Shown: positions 12,501 to 27,500 of the stretch, one piece after another | How the letters are laid out: every line of letters starts with the position of its first letter | How positions within the stretch are numbered: position 1 is the stretch's first letter | The notes under the pieces: generated by a model | Told to the model about the DNA's origin: nothing | The model's database searches: none | The model's input: only the letters and a program-made list of their open reading frames with translations | Assembly: GCA_963576475.1 (NCBI GenBank) | Contig: OY754980.1 | Location: 2,847,567-2,911,566 of the forward strand | DNA from: Molanna angustata | Lineage: Eukaryota > Arthropoda > Insecta > Trichoptera > Molannidae | Direction: 5' to 3' | Length of the DNA stretch: 64,000 nt | Made by a program: the position numbers and the translations under genes

Positions 12501-15500
12501 TTTTAGATGAGTCGATGGCAGAGCGGTTAGCGTGCTGGGCTAGTAATCCAGTGATCGCGAGTTCGAATCCTGCCTCGACCGATTTCGTTCACCTATATAG
12601 CACAAGCATTTATTTGCTTATTTTAGGGAACGTAGGAAGATGTATATGTACTTGTTTAACAAGGACATATTCATTTTTTTTTTTAATTTTAAGTAAATAT
12701 AGAATAACATTTGATTTTTTTTTTCTATGATTTCAGGGGCGTTTAAGATGGGATCTTTGCGCATAATCAGGAACGGAATCGGTATCCAGGAGCATGCTTC
12801 TATCGATTTGCCTGGCATCAAGGGTATGTGGGCCCTGACCTTGGCTGAGGGGGCAACATATCACGATACTCTGGTCCTCGCTTTTGTAGGACAAACCAGG
12901 TGAACAAATCAATATTTGTCATCTTTAATTTGGATTGAACAGTTTACTGTTCCTTGTCTTGTATTTTCTATTGTCAACTCTTCATTTTTCCTTACTAGTT
13001 ACTCTCTTCTATTTTATCAGACAGCCAGGCAGCCCTCAAGGCTCTAGAATCATACCAGGTTACATCAAAACTGGTATGGGACTGTCTAAATGTACCTTGA
13101 AAGACTATAGGAATACAATAAAATACATCTAGTATGGGTACCTGGTCATAAAGGTATAGAGTGAAACGAGAGAGCAGTAAGTTAGTAAAAAAAGGGATCA
13201 GGGCAGCCTTTCATAGGACCTGAACCTGCAATTGGCCTATCTGCAACCACAATTAAAAGATCGATTAAAGACTGGCTCAGCATAGTATAGTCTGGAAGGC
13301 CAGTTGTGGACAGCGACATGCGAAGGAAGGCAAAGGGCACTCTAAGAAAAGGACAAGAAAGCTGTAATGGAATCCAGACACAGACACCTGGGAGCCTTTA
13401 TACTAAGACCCAAGGACGTGGGAGGCATCTCAGTTTGCAAAATATGGGACTTTATTCAAGAAACCGAACTGCTATTGAAATGACAACCTTAAAAGGGAGG
13501 TGCACAATAGATCAAACATGGTCACAGTCGTAGGGTCCCACTCCTAACTAATAATAATAATAATACTCTCTTCAAAGTTATTATTATTTATCATCAGACA
13601 GGCATCCAAGCTGAGATGTATAACTGTCAGGACCGTTAATGCTTCCATCAACAATCACTCACTGCTGTCATAGGGAGAGAGACACGCAAGTTCTTAAAGG
13701 ACTTAGCATCCGGTTAGTCAAACAGTTTCGGAGGCAAACCTTTCCACTCTGCAACACCTCTATTGGAACAAACAATGTTTCTACAGGTTCAGCTTAATCT
13801 TTTCCCCATCCAACTTCAATCTATAACCCCTTAGGTTAGTATTCCGATTGCGACGGAACATTGTCCTCAACTGTGGATAGTCCATGACCATGGAGTATCT
13901 TGTATGTCTCATGTTAAACTTTATATGTTAAACTGTAGTTTGGATTGCTGAGAAAATTTAATGACATGTTTTTTTTTTACTCGTTCCAGAGTTTTGACAT
14001 TAAACGGGGAAGAAGTGGAGGAAACAGAGATTGGCGGATTCCTATCAGACCATCAGACATTCTACACGGGAAATGTTTGTCATAATCAATTGATTCAGGT
14101 AAACATTACTTTTTAATGGTATGTCGTTTGATTTCTGTACTGGGCCTCCTGGATTCTTCTTTTCATTCTGTCATATAGTTTCTATCACATCAAATATCTG
14201 CCTTAAGGCCCGTGTTAACGTCTATGACCTCGGGCATATGGGATGTACACTAATATGCGCACTCATTACCGTCTAATGTATTACACAAATTAATATTGTA
14301 AATCACCAAATCAGTCAAATTTATAGATTCTTTAATAGCAAGAAAAGTAATTCAAAAATAAAAAAATTCAAAAACTTAATAACTTTTCATATTTAGAGTA
14401 AAAATCTACTTTGTAGGCCTTGTAGGTTTTTTTTAGTTATTTGCAATAAACAATTTAAAAAGGTATTTTTTTGACAAATTTGTAACATCCCAATAGAGAT
14501 GAAGTTGAAATATTATAGAAGAACCAGGAACTCAAGGCTTACGACCTGTCATCGTCTGGTCACTTTATGCGCTTGTGCAACGTTCACCAATTATGCCTTC
14601 TTATCGAGTTCTCTATATATTTTTTATAATGAGAAACAGAGCATTTGAAAATAAGCAATTTTTACTATCGCCATCTATGAAGTAACGAAGAAACTTTTTT
14701 TTGTAACGCCATCTATTGAGAAGTTGGTTTATTTGTAAACAATGAAAGCAACATTCCTTATAAATGAGGTGACAGTGTCTCGCACAAATGTCACCCCTGA
14801 ACTGCGCCAGAATTATTATTTCATTTTTGGCTTGTTTACCTACTTGTACCAAACATATTGAGTTCCTGGTTCTTCTATAATATTCCAACTTCGTCTCTAT
14901 TGAGATGTTAAAAATTCATCAAAAAAATATTGACACCCGACAGGGAAAAAAATCCAATGTTTGCGTATATGCAACTTTTAAAAAAATATATTCAATTTAA
15001 AAAGGGTTTTATTAAAACTAATCTTTCAAGAAATGTATTTAAACAAATTCAAATTTCATAAAACTCAATAGAATAAAATAAAAATGTAAACATAAACTTT
15101 TGAAGGTTCTGGGGAAAAGATTTATAAAATTTACTGTATGGCCTACTATAGTCTCTTAATACATTATAAATATATTTTTGTATTTTCATGTAATGTTGTA
15201 GGTTACCGACGTCGGTGTCAGGTTGGTGTCTAGGTGTAGCACGGGATGGGCCGTACGAGGTGAATGGCACGGTGAGAGATCTCTGGCAGTTGTTGCTTGT
15301 GCTGAGAAACAGGTCATCTGTGCAGCTGGACCACATCTGTATTACATTGAGATCGGCGACGGAGAACTCATCGAGAAAAAGTATGATCATTATTTATTTA
15401 TTTTTAAAACATTCCAGATTAATTTCCTTCATCTGTTGCTATGACCAGAAAGATTGAATAAATAAGTTATACATACCATCACGCCATGTCCCTTACGGGG

Positions 15501-18500
15501 TAGGCAGAGAGAACCGAATGCCATATCTTTCTATCCTGGCACACATTCATCGCCTCGTCAACATTCATGCATCGTCTCATACATGTTCGTCTATTGTACA
15601 TGCTTCTAACATTTCCGTCTTTCAGAATATCGTTCACATGGTCGTGCCATCCCTTTCTTGGGCGGCCCCGGCCTCTCAATCCATTCCTATCCGCATTGTA
15701 TATTTTCTTCGTCAGGCGTTCCTCATTCATTCTACCCATGTGGCCAAACCATCTCAGTGTGTTCGCTTTCATTCTATTAATGATATCTTTCTTCATATTA
15801 CATTCTTTCCTTATGTTCTCATTTCTTACACTGTCATACATCGTTCTATTGCAGATTCTTCTTAGCGATCTCATTTCAACAGCATTTATTCTGCTTTTGT
15901 GCGTCTGAATAAATAAGTCAATGAAATATAATAAATGTGTGGTTTCTTTTGAAATAACAATGACATTTTTTTTTAAATAGAAGAATATGTCAAATTTAAT
16001 AACTTGGTAACATTAAGGGTTAGCGTCCTCATAAGCACAGCGGACGCAGCGCATCAGACGGATCTTAGTATTGTATGAAATTCGTGCACGGGCATGGGAT
16101 CGTCGGTAATATCGGCGTCGTTGCTAGGAGACAAAAATCCGAATCGTCCCCTGTGCCTCTGTAGACGCTATGCTTAAATCCTAACAGCAGGCCAAGTCAG
16201 TAAAAAAGTCGAGATCCGATAACGTCTCGCCGCTTTTCTCACCTATGTTTATGCCCGTGACGACAATTCGTAGTCACAAAGCACTGTCGAGTTTGTAAAT
16301 GCGGTAATTAGCAATAAATGAATTACGCGGAATATTCAAGGGGTTCGAAGAATCTCTTAAACGGCGTCGTTCAACCCGTTTAATTATTTTCAAAAAAATC
16401 AGGTATTGTTCACGTAAAAAATGACATTAAATTCAACATGGCGGCGTTCGATCTCGTCTCTCGATTTGATGTCGTCATAATCTCGCCGTCAAATAAGTGG
16501 TTGAAAACGATTTGACGCGTTATCTGCTTAGTGACTACCAAAACTGTCAAAATATCGACTAATCGAGATAATCTCAATATTTTTCAGTCGAGATCTACAT
16601 ACTTACAAGACTTAGCCTGCTGAACTTATTACTGAAGAGAATTTTCAAAAAATGTTAGTTCAAAAATTTAAACCGTAGTTTGTTGTAGAACTTGATAAAA
16701 TCAAATATAGTAGTATTCTTCATAATATATACAATAATGCCATGTCCCTATTATTGCGGTAGAAAAGAGTGTTGAGCACCATACACTTTCGTCTTTGCAT
16801 ACATACATTTTTCTTATCACATTCTTACTAAATCTCCTCTGTCAGTTTTATTCTATTCATGTAACCAAACCATCGCAGTGTGTTTATTTCATTCTGTTAA
16901 CAATATCTTTCTTATCATCCTTATATCTTTGTTCTTTACTCTGTCAGTAATTTTCTACTACTTATAATGTTGCTAACGGAAGTTCACTAAATCTTATGTT
17001 GTTTTTCAGGCACGTTTGTATGGACGAGGAAGTCGCTTGTATTGATCTGAGTCCCCCGGACGAAGAGACAGGAATGGCTAATCTTGTAGGAGTTGGTCTG
17101 TGGACAGACATATCTGTCAGAGTTCTCAGTCTGCCCAACTTGGAACATACACATACCGAGAAACTCATGGGAGGTAATATCTCATATTTGTAATCAAAAA
17201 TTTACATAATGAAGCAAAAGCATAAGCTAATTTAAACTAGTGGGTTGTAGCCAACACTAAACTCTCCACACCATAGTATGTGTTCATTTTTTCTTCTTGA
17301 CAATCTCAAAATGCATTTTTATGAAGTACATTTCTATTAGATTCTTAAACAAATATAAGATTCCCAGAGGACAAAAGTTTTCACAATACACCATACACAT
17401 AAAAACATTGTCACGAAACTCATAGTATGCACTTTCTACATGATGCCTGTTTATATTATTACAAATAATACAATAATATAAAGTTCTCAATTTGAGTACC
17501 AATTAAATTTACAGAAATAATCACATCTATGTAAATTCTAATGCCAGATTTATAGGGAAAAGAATGGGAAGGATATTAGGAATTGTATGGAAAGAGAATC
17601 AGAAAAGCTTGCAAAAACAACCTGCAGAAGCATTCAGATATCTTATGATGTTACTCGGGAGTTGGGTAGTCTTAATTCCAACGAAGATTATGTTATATAT
17701 ACCAACAGCGACATTACTTATTATTTTTTTCAATTGCAGAAATCATTCCTCGATCTTTGTTAATCTGTGTCTTGGAAGGATGCTGTTACCTGTTGTGTGC
17801 TTTGGGAGATGGTTCAATGTTTTACTTCACACTCAATTTGAAAGATGGCACTCTGTCGCAGAAAAAGAAAGTTACTTTGGGAACACAACCAACAGTATTG
17901 AGGACATTTAGGTAAGTAATTTAATTCTTTTATATCCTATTTATATCTTGTGTCTTATTTTGCATTAAATTATTATTTTGTTGTGAGAATAGTGCATGGC
18001 TTAGAATAGTGCATTATCATTTTCGGGTGTTCCTCAAGAGCCAGGTAATCGAAAGTACAACAGGCAACAATAACATCTCACCTTTGTCATCCATTTTTAA
18101 CATAGTGCCTTTTTAGATGAGACCAGACTGGTTTGGCTTATTTTTATATGGTAATGCACACCCACACACTTATTTTCCAACTAAAGACTGGATAGTGAAA
18201 TATTGGTTTCTTAAAATGAAAATTGAAAAATTGATTTGTGTTGGTCAAAAAATGATTTTTCAGAGCTCAATTCTGGGGAGTAAGTCTGGTCCAACTGGCA
18301 AAATCAAAACTCTCACGATTACCCATATAGATGTAATTATTATATGGAGTTCTATAATATCTTAGATGTCATAGAAATCCATTATGACAATTATATCCAT
18401 GATATGGGTATGTAATCACGAGGGTTTTGATTTCGCCGGTTGGACCAGACTTGCCTCCCTGTATTGTTTTGAGATGTGGATAATAATTTGTCTGAATAAT

Positions 18501-21500
18501 ATATCTAATATTGTTTATATAAACATTTACCTTATTACTTATAAACGTAAACTATCTATAGTAGACCTCGCCAAGCGAAAGAATGCGGATGACATAACCT
18601 GTGCTGTGCACAAACCAATTTTAGTGCAGAAAAATACTCTAAATTTGTATTAACCAATAAAATTAGTTGACTTTCGACGTTGTGCAGCGAATTACGTGTC
18701 ACTTTTTCCCTGACCTTTGCATCCATAGATTTTCAACTTTTTTAAAACTGTCACACGCATTCTCTTGTTTGTCGAGCCCTACCTGTTAATAGAGTGTGAT
18801 TAACGAAAAAGTTTACCTATAAATTGTGTATCTTTATTACACCTTTATTTCATAGAGGTCAAGTTAGGACAGGTCGAGAAGTTGTTTAAAGCTTGACTCA
18901 CTCATCATACCAAGTATTTCAAAATGGCGAATCTTTCACATATGATCCGACGCATATTTGAGATTGACAGACAAATTTAATACTTATAATGTTTTTCCTT
19001 GTTATTCTTCATCGCAATTTTATCCAAAGATTATGTGCATTTATCTATTTTTTGACATCCGTGAAGCCAATGCGGCCATATGAAAATAAATGAGGGTGTT
19101 CGTAATGAGTATGAGTATGAGGGTGTTTGTATATGAGATTTTTTAATACGAATCTTAACTATTTTAGTCGCGCTTATCTAGTTGTGCGTTTAGTAAGCTA
19201 TTAACGAAATCTAATAAGTAAGAATGTTACCATATAAAAAAAAATGTTAATATGTTGCAAATCTTTCAGTTGTGAGAGTGTTTAATTTGTAGAATTTCAA
19301 TTATGGGAATGAATTGCGTGATTTATATTTCATTTCTGTGTTAGAAGTGTGTTTAACTATAATTAAATGTAATAAAAAGTAGATTATAAATTAAATCTCC
19401 AGTATACTTTGATTTCAAGACACATAGCTTTGTCTAAATTAATATTTTTGAAATGAACACAATTGTTAGGCAATGTGTTTTGTGTTTTCAGGTCACTTTG
19501 GACTACCAATGTGTTTGCATGTTCTGATAGGCCGACAGTCATATATTCATCGAACCATAAATTAGTATTCTCCAATGTGAATCTCAAGGAGGTAGCCCAC
19601 ATGTGTTCATTGAACGCTCAGGCCTATCCAGACAGGTGAACACAATTTACTTCATAACCCTTTCCAACATAAATATAATGAAATCATTGTTTGTACCATG
19701 AATTATTAAGATGATTCATATTTATTTATGTTTTGTATTCACATTTATCAATTTTTTTTTACTATTTTTATAAAATTAAGGATCGTCGGTCAACAATGTG
19801 CTAAAGATGTATTCTTCAACTCTTTGGCCACATCACCTGGGGAGAACCAGATTGCTTCGAAAAGCTTGTTGTGATGTGCAGTGTAGAGGGACAAAGATCT
19901 CATGGTCGCTCGTCAATGAGAAAGGATAGATTAGCATGGAGGCAGTCTACACAAATAGTGATTGATTACATCCATCTCATGCTCAGTCATGAGGATAAGA
20001 AGGAAATAGAATGATTTGTTCATGTTACACTTGTGTATATATTTTACAAGATTTAAAAGTAAAAAAAGTCAGTTAAAATTTAGCCAATAGATTGTCACTA
20101 GAAACAAAGTAGAATTTTTACAATTTAGTTTGTTTTTGATCTTTTTGATGAGGCACTGCGAAGAAAAATTTGTAAAAATATTATTACCTGTGAATTATAT
20201 CTTGATTTGTTATTGTAAAATTATTATGTTAAATAAATAAATAAATAAAAAATAAATAACTAATGTATGATTTATTTTCAGCCTTGCTCTGGCGACAGAT
20301 AGTACAGTGACTATTGGTACAATAGACGAGATACAAAAGCTTCATATAAGGACTGTACCACTTGGTGAATCACCAAGGAGAATTACTTATCAAGAAGCAT
20401 CACAGGTACATGAAATAATACATATTACAATAAATACTTTCTTGCGCCCTGCGCAAGTGGCGAATTTATTGCCACACATCTGTTTCTTCCAACTAACCAG
20501 TTTTTCCAGCCCAGAGAAGCAATATTTGTGTGAGAAATGAATTTAAACAAATTTCTCCTCTGCTAAGGGTCAAACCCAGGATGTCCGCACAGAAGCCAAA
20601 TAGCTTACCAACTGTACCACGGCAGTCGTTGTTGGATTGTGCACATCGTATGTGCCATGTATGTACTATGTACCATTTTTGACTTAGAAATGTTTGGTAC
20701 AACTGCTTGAGTGGAATATTGAGTAATGTAATTATCAAGCTGTACTAACTGTTTGATATATTTTCTTGTGTCGTACAAAAAGGTTTAATATACCACAGAA
20801 ATGATTGTGGACTGTATGATGGAAGGAAGCTGAAGACTCACTGATATTGTCCTGAGTTTTTCCAATCTGGTCCCGATGTATGGAGGTATATATTCACCAA
20901 CACAACACTGATTTCACTGCGGTATTAGACATTTAATGACAGACCATCAAATTAAATGTCTCCGAAATTACACATGCCGATATAACCGAAGAGAGAATCA
21001 AGAGAAGCAGCTTATCGTTGCACATTCACCGACCATTGTGTGATGACCGATCGCAGGTGAGTCCAGGTAAGGAATGAGGAAAATGACAGGAGAGGAAAAA
21101 TCAAATATTGCAAGAAAATTCAAAAACCGAAAACCATAGAAACAAAACAAAAGAAAAAATCAAATTAGATATAACAATATCTAACACTAACCTTCCACCA
21201 AGCCATTGAATAGTGCTTCCACTCTTTTCTGTTATTGTTTTCAGGTGTCCAGTAAGAGTTATGTAATTGAAAGCATAATGATACACATGTATTTACATGT
21301 CAACAGAGATTTTTGTCTTTATCCAATTCATTTTTTAAAATGGTATTTTCCCTGCAGACATTTGGCGTAATAACGATGCGTCTGGACGTATTGGATGGAG
21401 GAGGTGGTTCCAGTGTACCTCGAGTGTCTGCATCGACCCTCAGTGCGTCTTCATCGGGAGGTACTGGTCTGGTGCCCCCTTGTCCTAAACCCCTACAGCC

Positions 21501-24500
21501 TGGCACGGAACAGGAAGTACACAATCTCCTCATCATCGATCATCACACCTTTGAAGGTAGGTTCACTTTTTTGCATGAATTTTTCGTGTCTTTCCGATTA
21601 TAATTTGGTGAGATATTTTTCATTTAAATTCGGCGGTGACAATAAAATGTCAACTGTCATGGTATAGTGGTAAGTCATTTGGCTTATGTGCATTTTTGAT
21701 CCCAGAATTTATTAAAAATTATTTATTTATTTATTTGGGAAGCTAACAGCTCATTTGTATTTTTTTTATAATACAATTTTAACATATAATTGAGAGCCAA
21801 TAACAAGAAATTACTGTAAACAACTCATGTAGGTACACGCACACACAATTTTTATTTAATAAATGAATAAAAATTCTGGTGTTTTTAATCTTTCTACGCT
21901 TCAATATGTTGTTTTCTCTAAGAATTTATGAAATTATTCGAATCACAGCACACCTTAATACGCTCACCTTTCTCAAAGTCCATTCTCATGGGATCCTTGC
22001 ATATTACTTACTTATTAATAATGAAACACATCAATAATAGATACAATATTAAGTGTTACACGGGAGAGTCTCAAAGTGGCACGATATCAAGAATTCAGTG
22101 TGAAGATATGAAAAGGTAGAGAAGGTAAATAAGACAAGACATGCTGTATGAAAACAGGAGAAAGAGCAATTTGGGAGATGAAATAAAAGACAAATTGAAA
22201 GTATACATTGAATTGATAATAGTGGAACATTTTTGGACTACTATTTCCACAATGTTTCAAAAAATAATTTTAATAAAAAGAAATAGTTTCTTCTCTGAAC
22301 AGAAAACACTGGTTAGTGGAGAAAGATCGTCATTTGCGCAGGGTACAAGGATGTGTTTGTAAATAAACTAATGTAAAAATTGCTGCCATTTATAAATTTA
22401 ATAATTATCTTAGTTTATGTCAACCTTTTATTTCCCTTGCAGTCCTTTTGATCTTATAAACTGTTTATTTATTTTTGAACTTAGCGACCAATTACTGGAG
22501 AGTGAACATTCCTTTATTTCACAAACCGGGATCAATCTTATACAAGTTTGAAATAAGGAAAAAAATAGATATACTTGAAATTTTATTGATAAATAGAGTA
22601 AAAGGTAACAGTAAAATTACTTTGATTAAAGCACAAATACATTTTAATACTTCTCCACTATTATTGCCTTTAAAATAGTTGATGTCGGGTTTTTTCTGTT
22701 GACCATTATTCAATTATTTACATAAACATTACCCTCATAATCTTAATTGCTGTTCATTCAATACAATATTCCACCTACCGCCGTGGCACAGACTTTGGTA
22801 AAACCGTTTGGTTTCTGTGCAGTGTCCTGGGTTCGATCCCCAGCAGAGGAGAAATTTATTTAAATTAATTTCTCACGCTAATATTGCTTCTCTGGGCTGG
22901 AAATACTGGTTAGTTGGAAAAAATTGCCATATGGAAATAAACAAGGAAGTGTTTATTATTATTAATAAAAAAGCGAAAAAAGCGTTTATTATTATTAATA
23001 AAAAAGCGAAAAATGCATTGTCACCTCACATATAAGAATTGTAGCTTTCATTATTTACAAAAAAAAAACCAATTCTCTCAATAGATGGCGTTACAACAAA
23101 ATAAATAAAAAATAATAAGATTGTTGTTCATAATTTCACCCATAGATGGCTGTAGTAAAAATTCCTTATTTTCAAGCGAAAAGAATTTCAGTATTACAAT
23201 ATATAGAAGTTTCAAAATTGAATTGATAGGGATCTCATTAAAAAGGCATAATTGGTGAACGTTGCGCAAGCGCATAAAGTGATCACGTAAACCAGCCGAT
23301 GACAGGTCGTAAGCCCTGTAGGTGCCTTGATTTCCCGGTTCTCCTACAATAAATATTCCAACTTCGTCTCTATTGAGATAATTAAAAATCTGTTAAAAAA
23401 TATCTTTGACTCCCGACAGGGAAAAAAATCCAATGTTTGCGCATATGCAATAATAAAAATATATTCGATTAATAATATTTGTTCCTTTACTTCATTAAAA
23501 ATTACCTATATAGTACTTAATACTTTACCCCTCCTTTCTCTATTATTTGTATCCTCGTTTCAAATCTAATGTCTATACCACTATTGTTCACCATTCTGAC
23601 GATGCTCTGCATAGAGCGATACCATTTCATGATAAATCATGTTTGCAGATTAAATTTAGTAAAATTATAAACTTAATAATATTTTTTCATCATAATTTTT
23701 ATGTTATCAACTTTTATTTTCAATCATTCACTTTTTGTATAGTGCCTAATATGGCCTAATATAATAATGTAAATATTTTAATGTTACTTTATAGTTCTCC
23801 ATTCCCATCAATTGATGCCTAGCGAGTATGCCATGTCCCTTGTGTCCTGTAAACTGGGAGATGACCCCAACCACTATTATGCTGTTGGTACAGCCATCAT
23901 TAATCCCGATGAAGCTGAACCTAAACAGGTAATCCATTACATACATACATATAACATTCCAGTGTGCATCTCTTCAATTTATTAACCTCTATGATAGTGA
24001 GTTTTGGTATGATGTACATACCTATACGGAGTGAATTATTTTTAAATATTTTAAATAAAAAGTATTACGTTTGACGACTTCCGACACAATAATCAGGTAA
24101 AAAAAAAATTAAAACACCATTTTTTCAATGTTTATATTGAAAAATTGTATGATTATTTCAGGTGTCTTCAACTATTGGTTGCGGTGTCAAAAATATTCGT
24201 ACTCTAATAAAAAAAATCTTCACTTCACTTCTCTAGCCATAGCGGTATGGCCATACTTCAATTTGCAAGGACATTTCCTGCCGTACGGGTACGGCCATAC
24301 TCACTTAGAGGTTAATAGTCGAAACTGAAAAATTTAGATTTTCATTTTCCAACTGTCGATTTGTTCAAGAAAATTTATTTCTCTTTACATACTGACAAAG
24401 TATCAAGCCAAGCTGCCTATATTTCCATTTTTTTTTTAAATATCGAATAACGCCAAAACACCCCAAATAGATATTTAATTTTCTATAAAAAATATGAACG

Positions 24501-27500
24501 TTAGAGTAGTACTAGGTACTCAAACTTATTTAAAACATTTTTTATAAAAATATAACTTATTTAAAACAATTTTTATAAAAATATAATTTTTATGTTTTTA
24601 TAATCAATTTAGTGACGACATCATTTTATACAATTTGTATGGCAGTATACACTACACAATATCTACGGGGACTCAATAGTTTGATACTTAATCTCCAAAA
24701 AGCTCTAACACTGCGAAATGATTCGATTCTGACTCCAAAAGGTTGAAACTTCATATTGATTTTACACCTCCAATCTCAGTTAAAATAATTTTGAATCGGA
24801 GTTTATAACAAAGTATTTGTCAAAAATGTGATATCACTTGGAATATATTTATCACTTGAATACTAAGCGCACTTAGTGACGCTCCAAGCCGTTCAGAATG
24901 ACCGGAAACAGACACTCTGTCGTGTTGAATGTCAAGTGTATGCTTCAAACTCTGTATAATTGTCGGGTGAAAAACTCTCTTGACAGTTTTAGTATCTGTT
25001 GACAGTTATTTTATTTGTGGTAAGATGACTTCTATCTGTTTCTGTGGTGTCTATTAGGTCAGTCAATATTATATCCGATGACAGTATGCAATCACAGAGT
25101 TTAATTTAAGAAACATATCATCAAAAGGTTTCCAAAAAGGTCAGAGAGCATAATTACTCCGCTGCTCAATTGTTGTCTATCGATGAAAATATAACCTAAA
25201 AAGACACGCGTATGATAAATGACATTTAAAACGGCCGAAGCTGCGTTCAGATTGAAACACCGCTCGAAAGCGTTCAGTGAGATTGATGTGAAAAAGTCAT
25301 AATCTGTAACTTCAGGTACATCCTACACTCAATGTCGAGTGTTCTATCTGAACGCAGCCCTACATGGCCTTATTTGAGTGTTGCTTTCCTACTTTATATT
25401 GTGTCAATATGCAGTGATGTCATAGTTATTTATTTCATTTCTAGGGTCGAATATTATTGTTCCACTGGTCAGAAGGAAGGTTACTTCAAATAGCGGAAAA
25501 GGAAATCAAAGGATCCTGTTATACTTTAGTAGAATTTAATGGAAAACTTTTAGCCAGTATAAATAGTACAGTAAGTTACATATTTATTTTTGATTAGGTA
25601 TATTTTCATTTCATAATCAAATATCAACCAGGTGCATGTTTGGAGCTCAAATCCTTAGTGGAGCATGAGAATAAGCTACCATTATTTTTGTAGACAGATG
25701 ACCATTGATAAAGTAATGAATATAATTTAAATTAAAGAGTCTATAAATGTTAATTAAGAGGGTGACTGCTGCCAACATCAGAGGTTAATAGAAATTGAAA
25801 TGTATAAATATTGTTTTCTATTTTGTATTTTATAATTGTATATGTAAAGTATTATATATAAATTGATAGAATTGTGCTCAAATGTTTTTGTGAAAGATGT
25901 TGATGATTGGTTTTGAATTACTATAAACCACCACTTAAGAGTTGGCGCACCCTCACTCAGCAGAAGTAAATGAAATTTGGAGTGCATAGAAAATTTGATT
26001 TTTGTATTAAGGATATACTATAAAACAGTGTATTGTAAAATTACATAATAAGTAGAAATAGTTTGTTTGATTTTTGAAGCACTTATTATGGAATAAAATA
26101 TTCAATAATTTTCTAATCATATTATTACAATGGGCCTGAGCCAAGTTGAAAACGCTTGACGGTATCGCCAAACGCTATTTTTTTTATATGGGTTTTGACA
26201 TTTGTTGTAGAATTTTTTTCTACAATAACAAACAACAAACGTCAAATCCCATCCAAAAAAAAATAGAATTTGGCGATATCGTTAAACGTTTTCGGTTTGA
26301 CTCAGGGGCCTTATCATATTGATTTTTTGATGAATATAATTTTAGGTTAGGTTATTTGAATGGACGTCAGAGAAGGAGCTAAGATTGGAATGTAGTCACT
26401 TCAATAATATAATGGCTCTGTATCTGAAAGTAAAGGGAGATTTTATTCTTGTCGGTGATATCATGCGGTCTATGACGTTGCTGCAATATAAACAGGTTTG
26501 TAAATTTATATCTTTATACTTTGCTGCTATTGCTTTGTGGCACATTTTAACTAATATAATTAAATAAAATCTCTTAGTTTTTAACCACGTTGAGTATATT
26601 TATATGTCAACTAGTTTCGGAGACGTAACCGCTCCTTCGTCCGGACAAACTTATATCTTTTATATAGGTAAAAGAAATTTTTTTATATCGGTAAAACAGG
26701 TAGAAATTTTGACATTAGAATTAAGGAGCATTTAAGATGTTTAAAAAATAACAATTTCTCAGTGTTTGCAAATCACTTGATTGAAAATAATCATGCTTTC
26801 AATAATCAAACGGGCTATAAAATCTTGCATATAAATAAAGAGGGCTTAAGATTGGATAACTTGGAGGCATTAGAGATAAAAAAAGCCTTAAATACAAAAC
26901 AAAAAATAATTAATAATCAAGTACATTTAAACAATATTCCATTATTTAATATTTTTCCGTTGACAACCTCTGCTTTCAATAATGTAAGCTCCGCCCATCA
27001 ACTTACCGATACATAATTTAGGCACACGGGTCACATTATGTACATAGTATCTAAGTTTAGTATAAGTTTGTCCGGACGAAGGAGCGGTTACGTCTCCGAA
27101 ACTAGTTGACATATAAATATACTCAACGTGGTTAAAAACTAAGAGATTTTATTTAATTATATTGTAAATTTATATTTTGTAAATTTATATTTTGTAAATT
27201 TATATAATATATACAACTTTCAAAAATTGCATTGATAAGGGAACTCAATCTTCTTCTTCTTTTTAGCCCCTTTCACTCCACTGCTGGATATAGACCTCTT
27301 CCTGGGTTTTCCATTTCTCTCTATCCTGGGCACTCTGTTTCCACCCATGTCCCACCAGCTGGACAATATCGTCAGTCCATCTCCTCTGTGGTCTCCCTAC
27401 ACTTCTTCTATGATGATAGGGTCTCCAATTCAGAATTCTGGGGGTCCATCTATTATCCCTCTGTCTTGCCACATGACCTGCCCATTGCCATTTTAGCCTT

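Noticed and set aside
12510..12590. Functional tRNA-Ser gene
   Set aside because: The A and B boxes are good but the sequence continues as a SINE body, has repeated copies elsewhere and lacks a clean acceptor stem and terminator.
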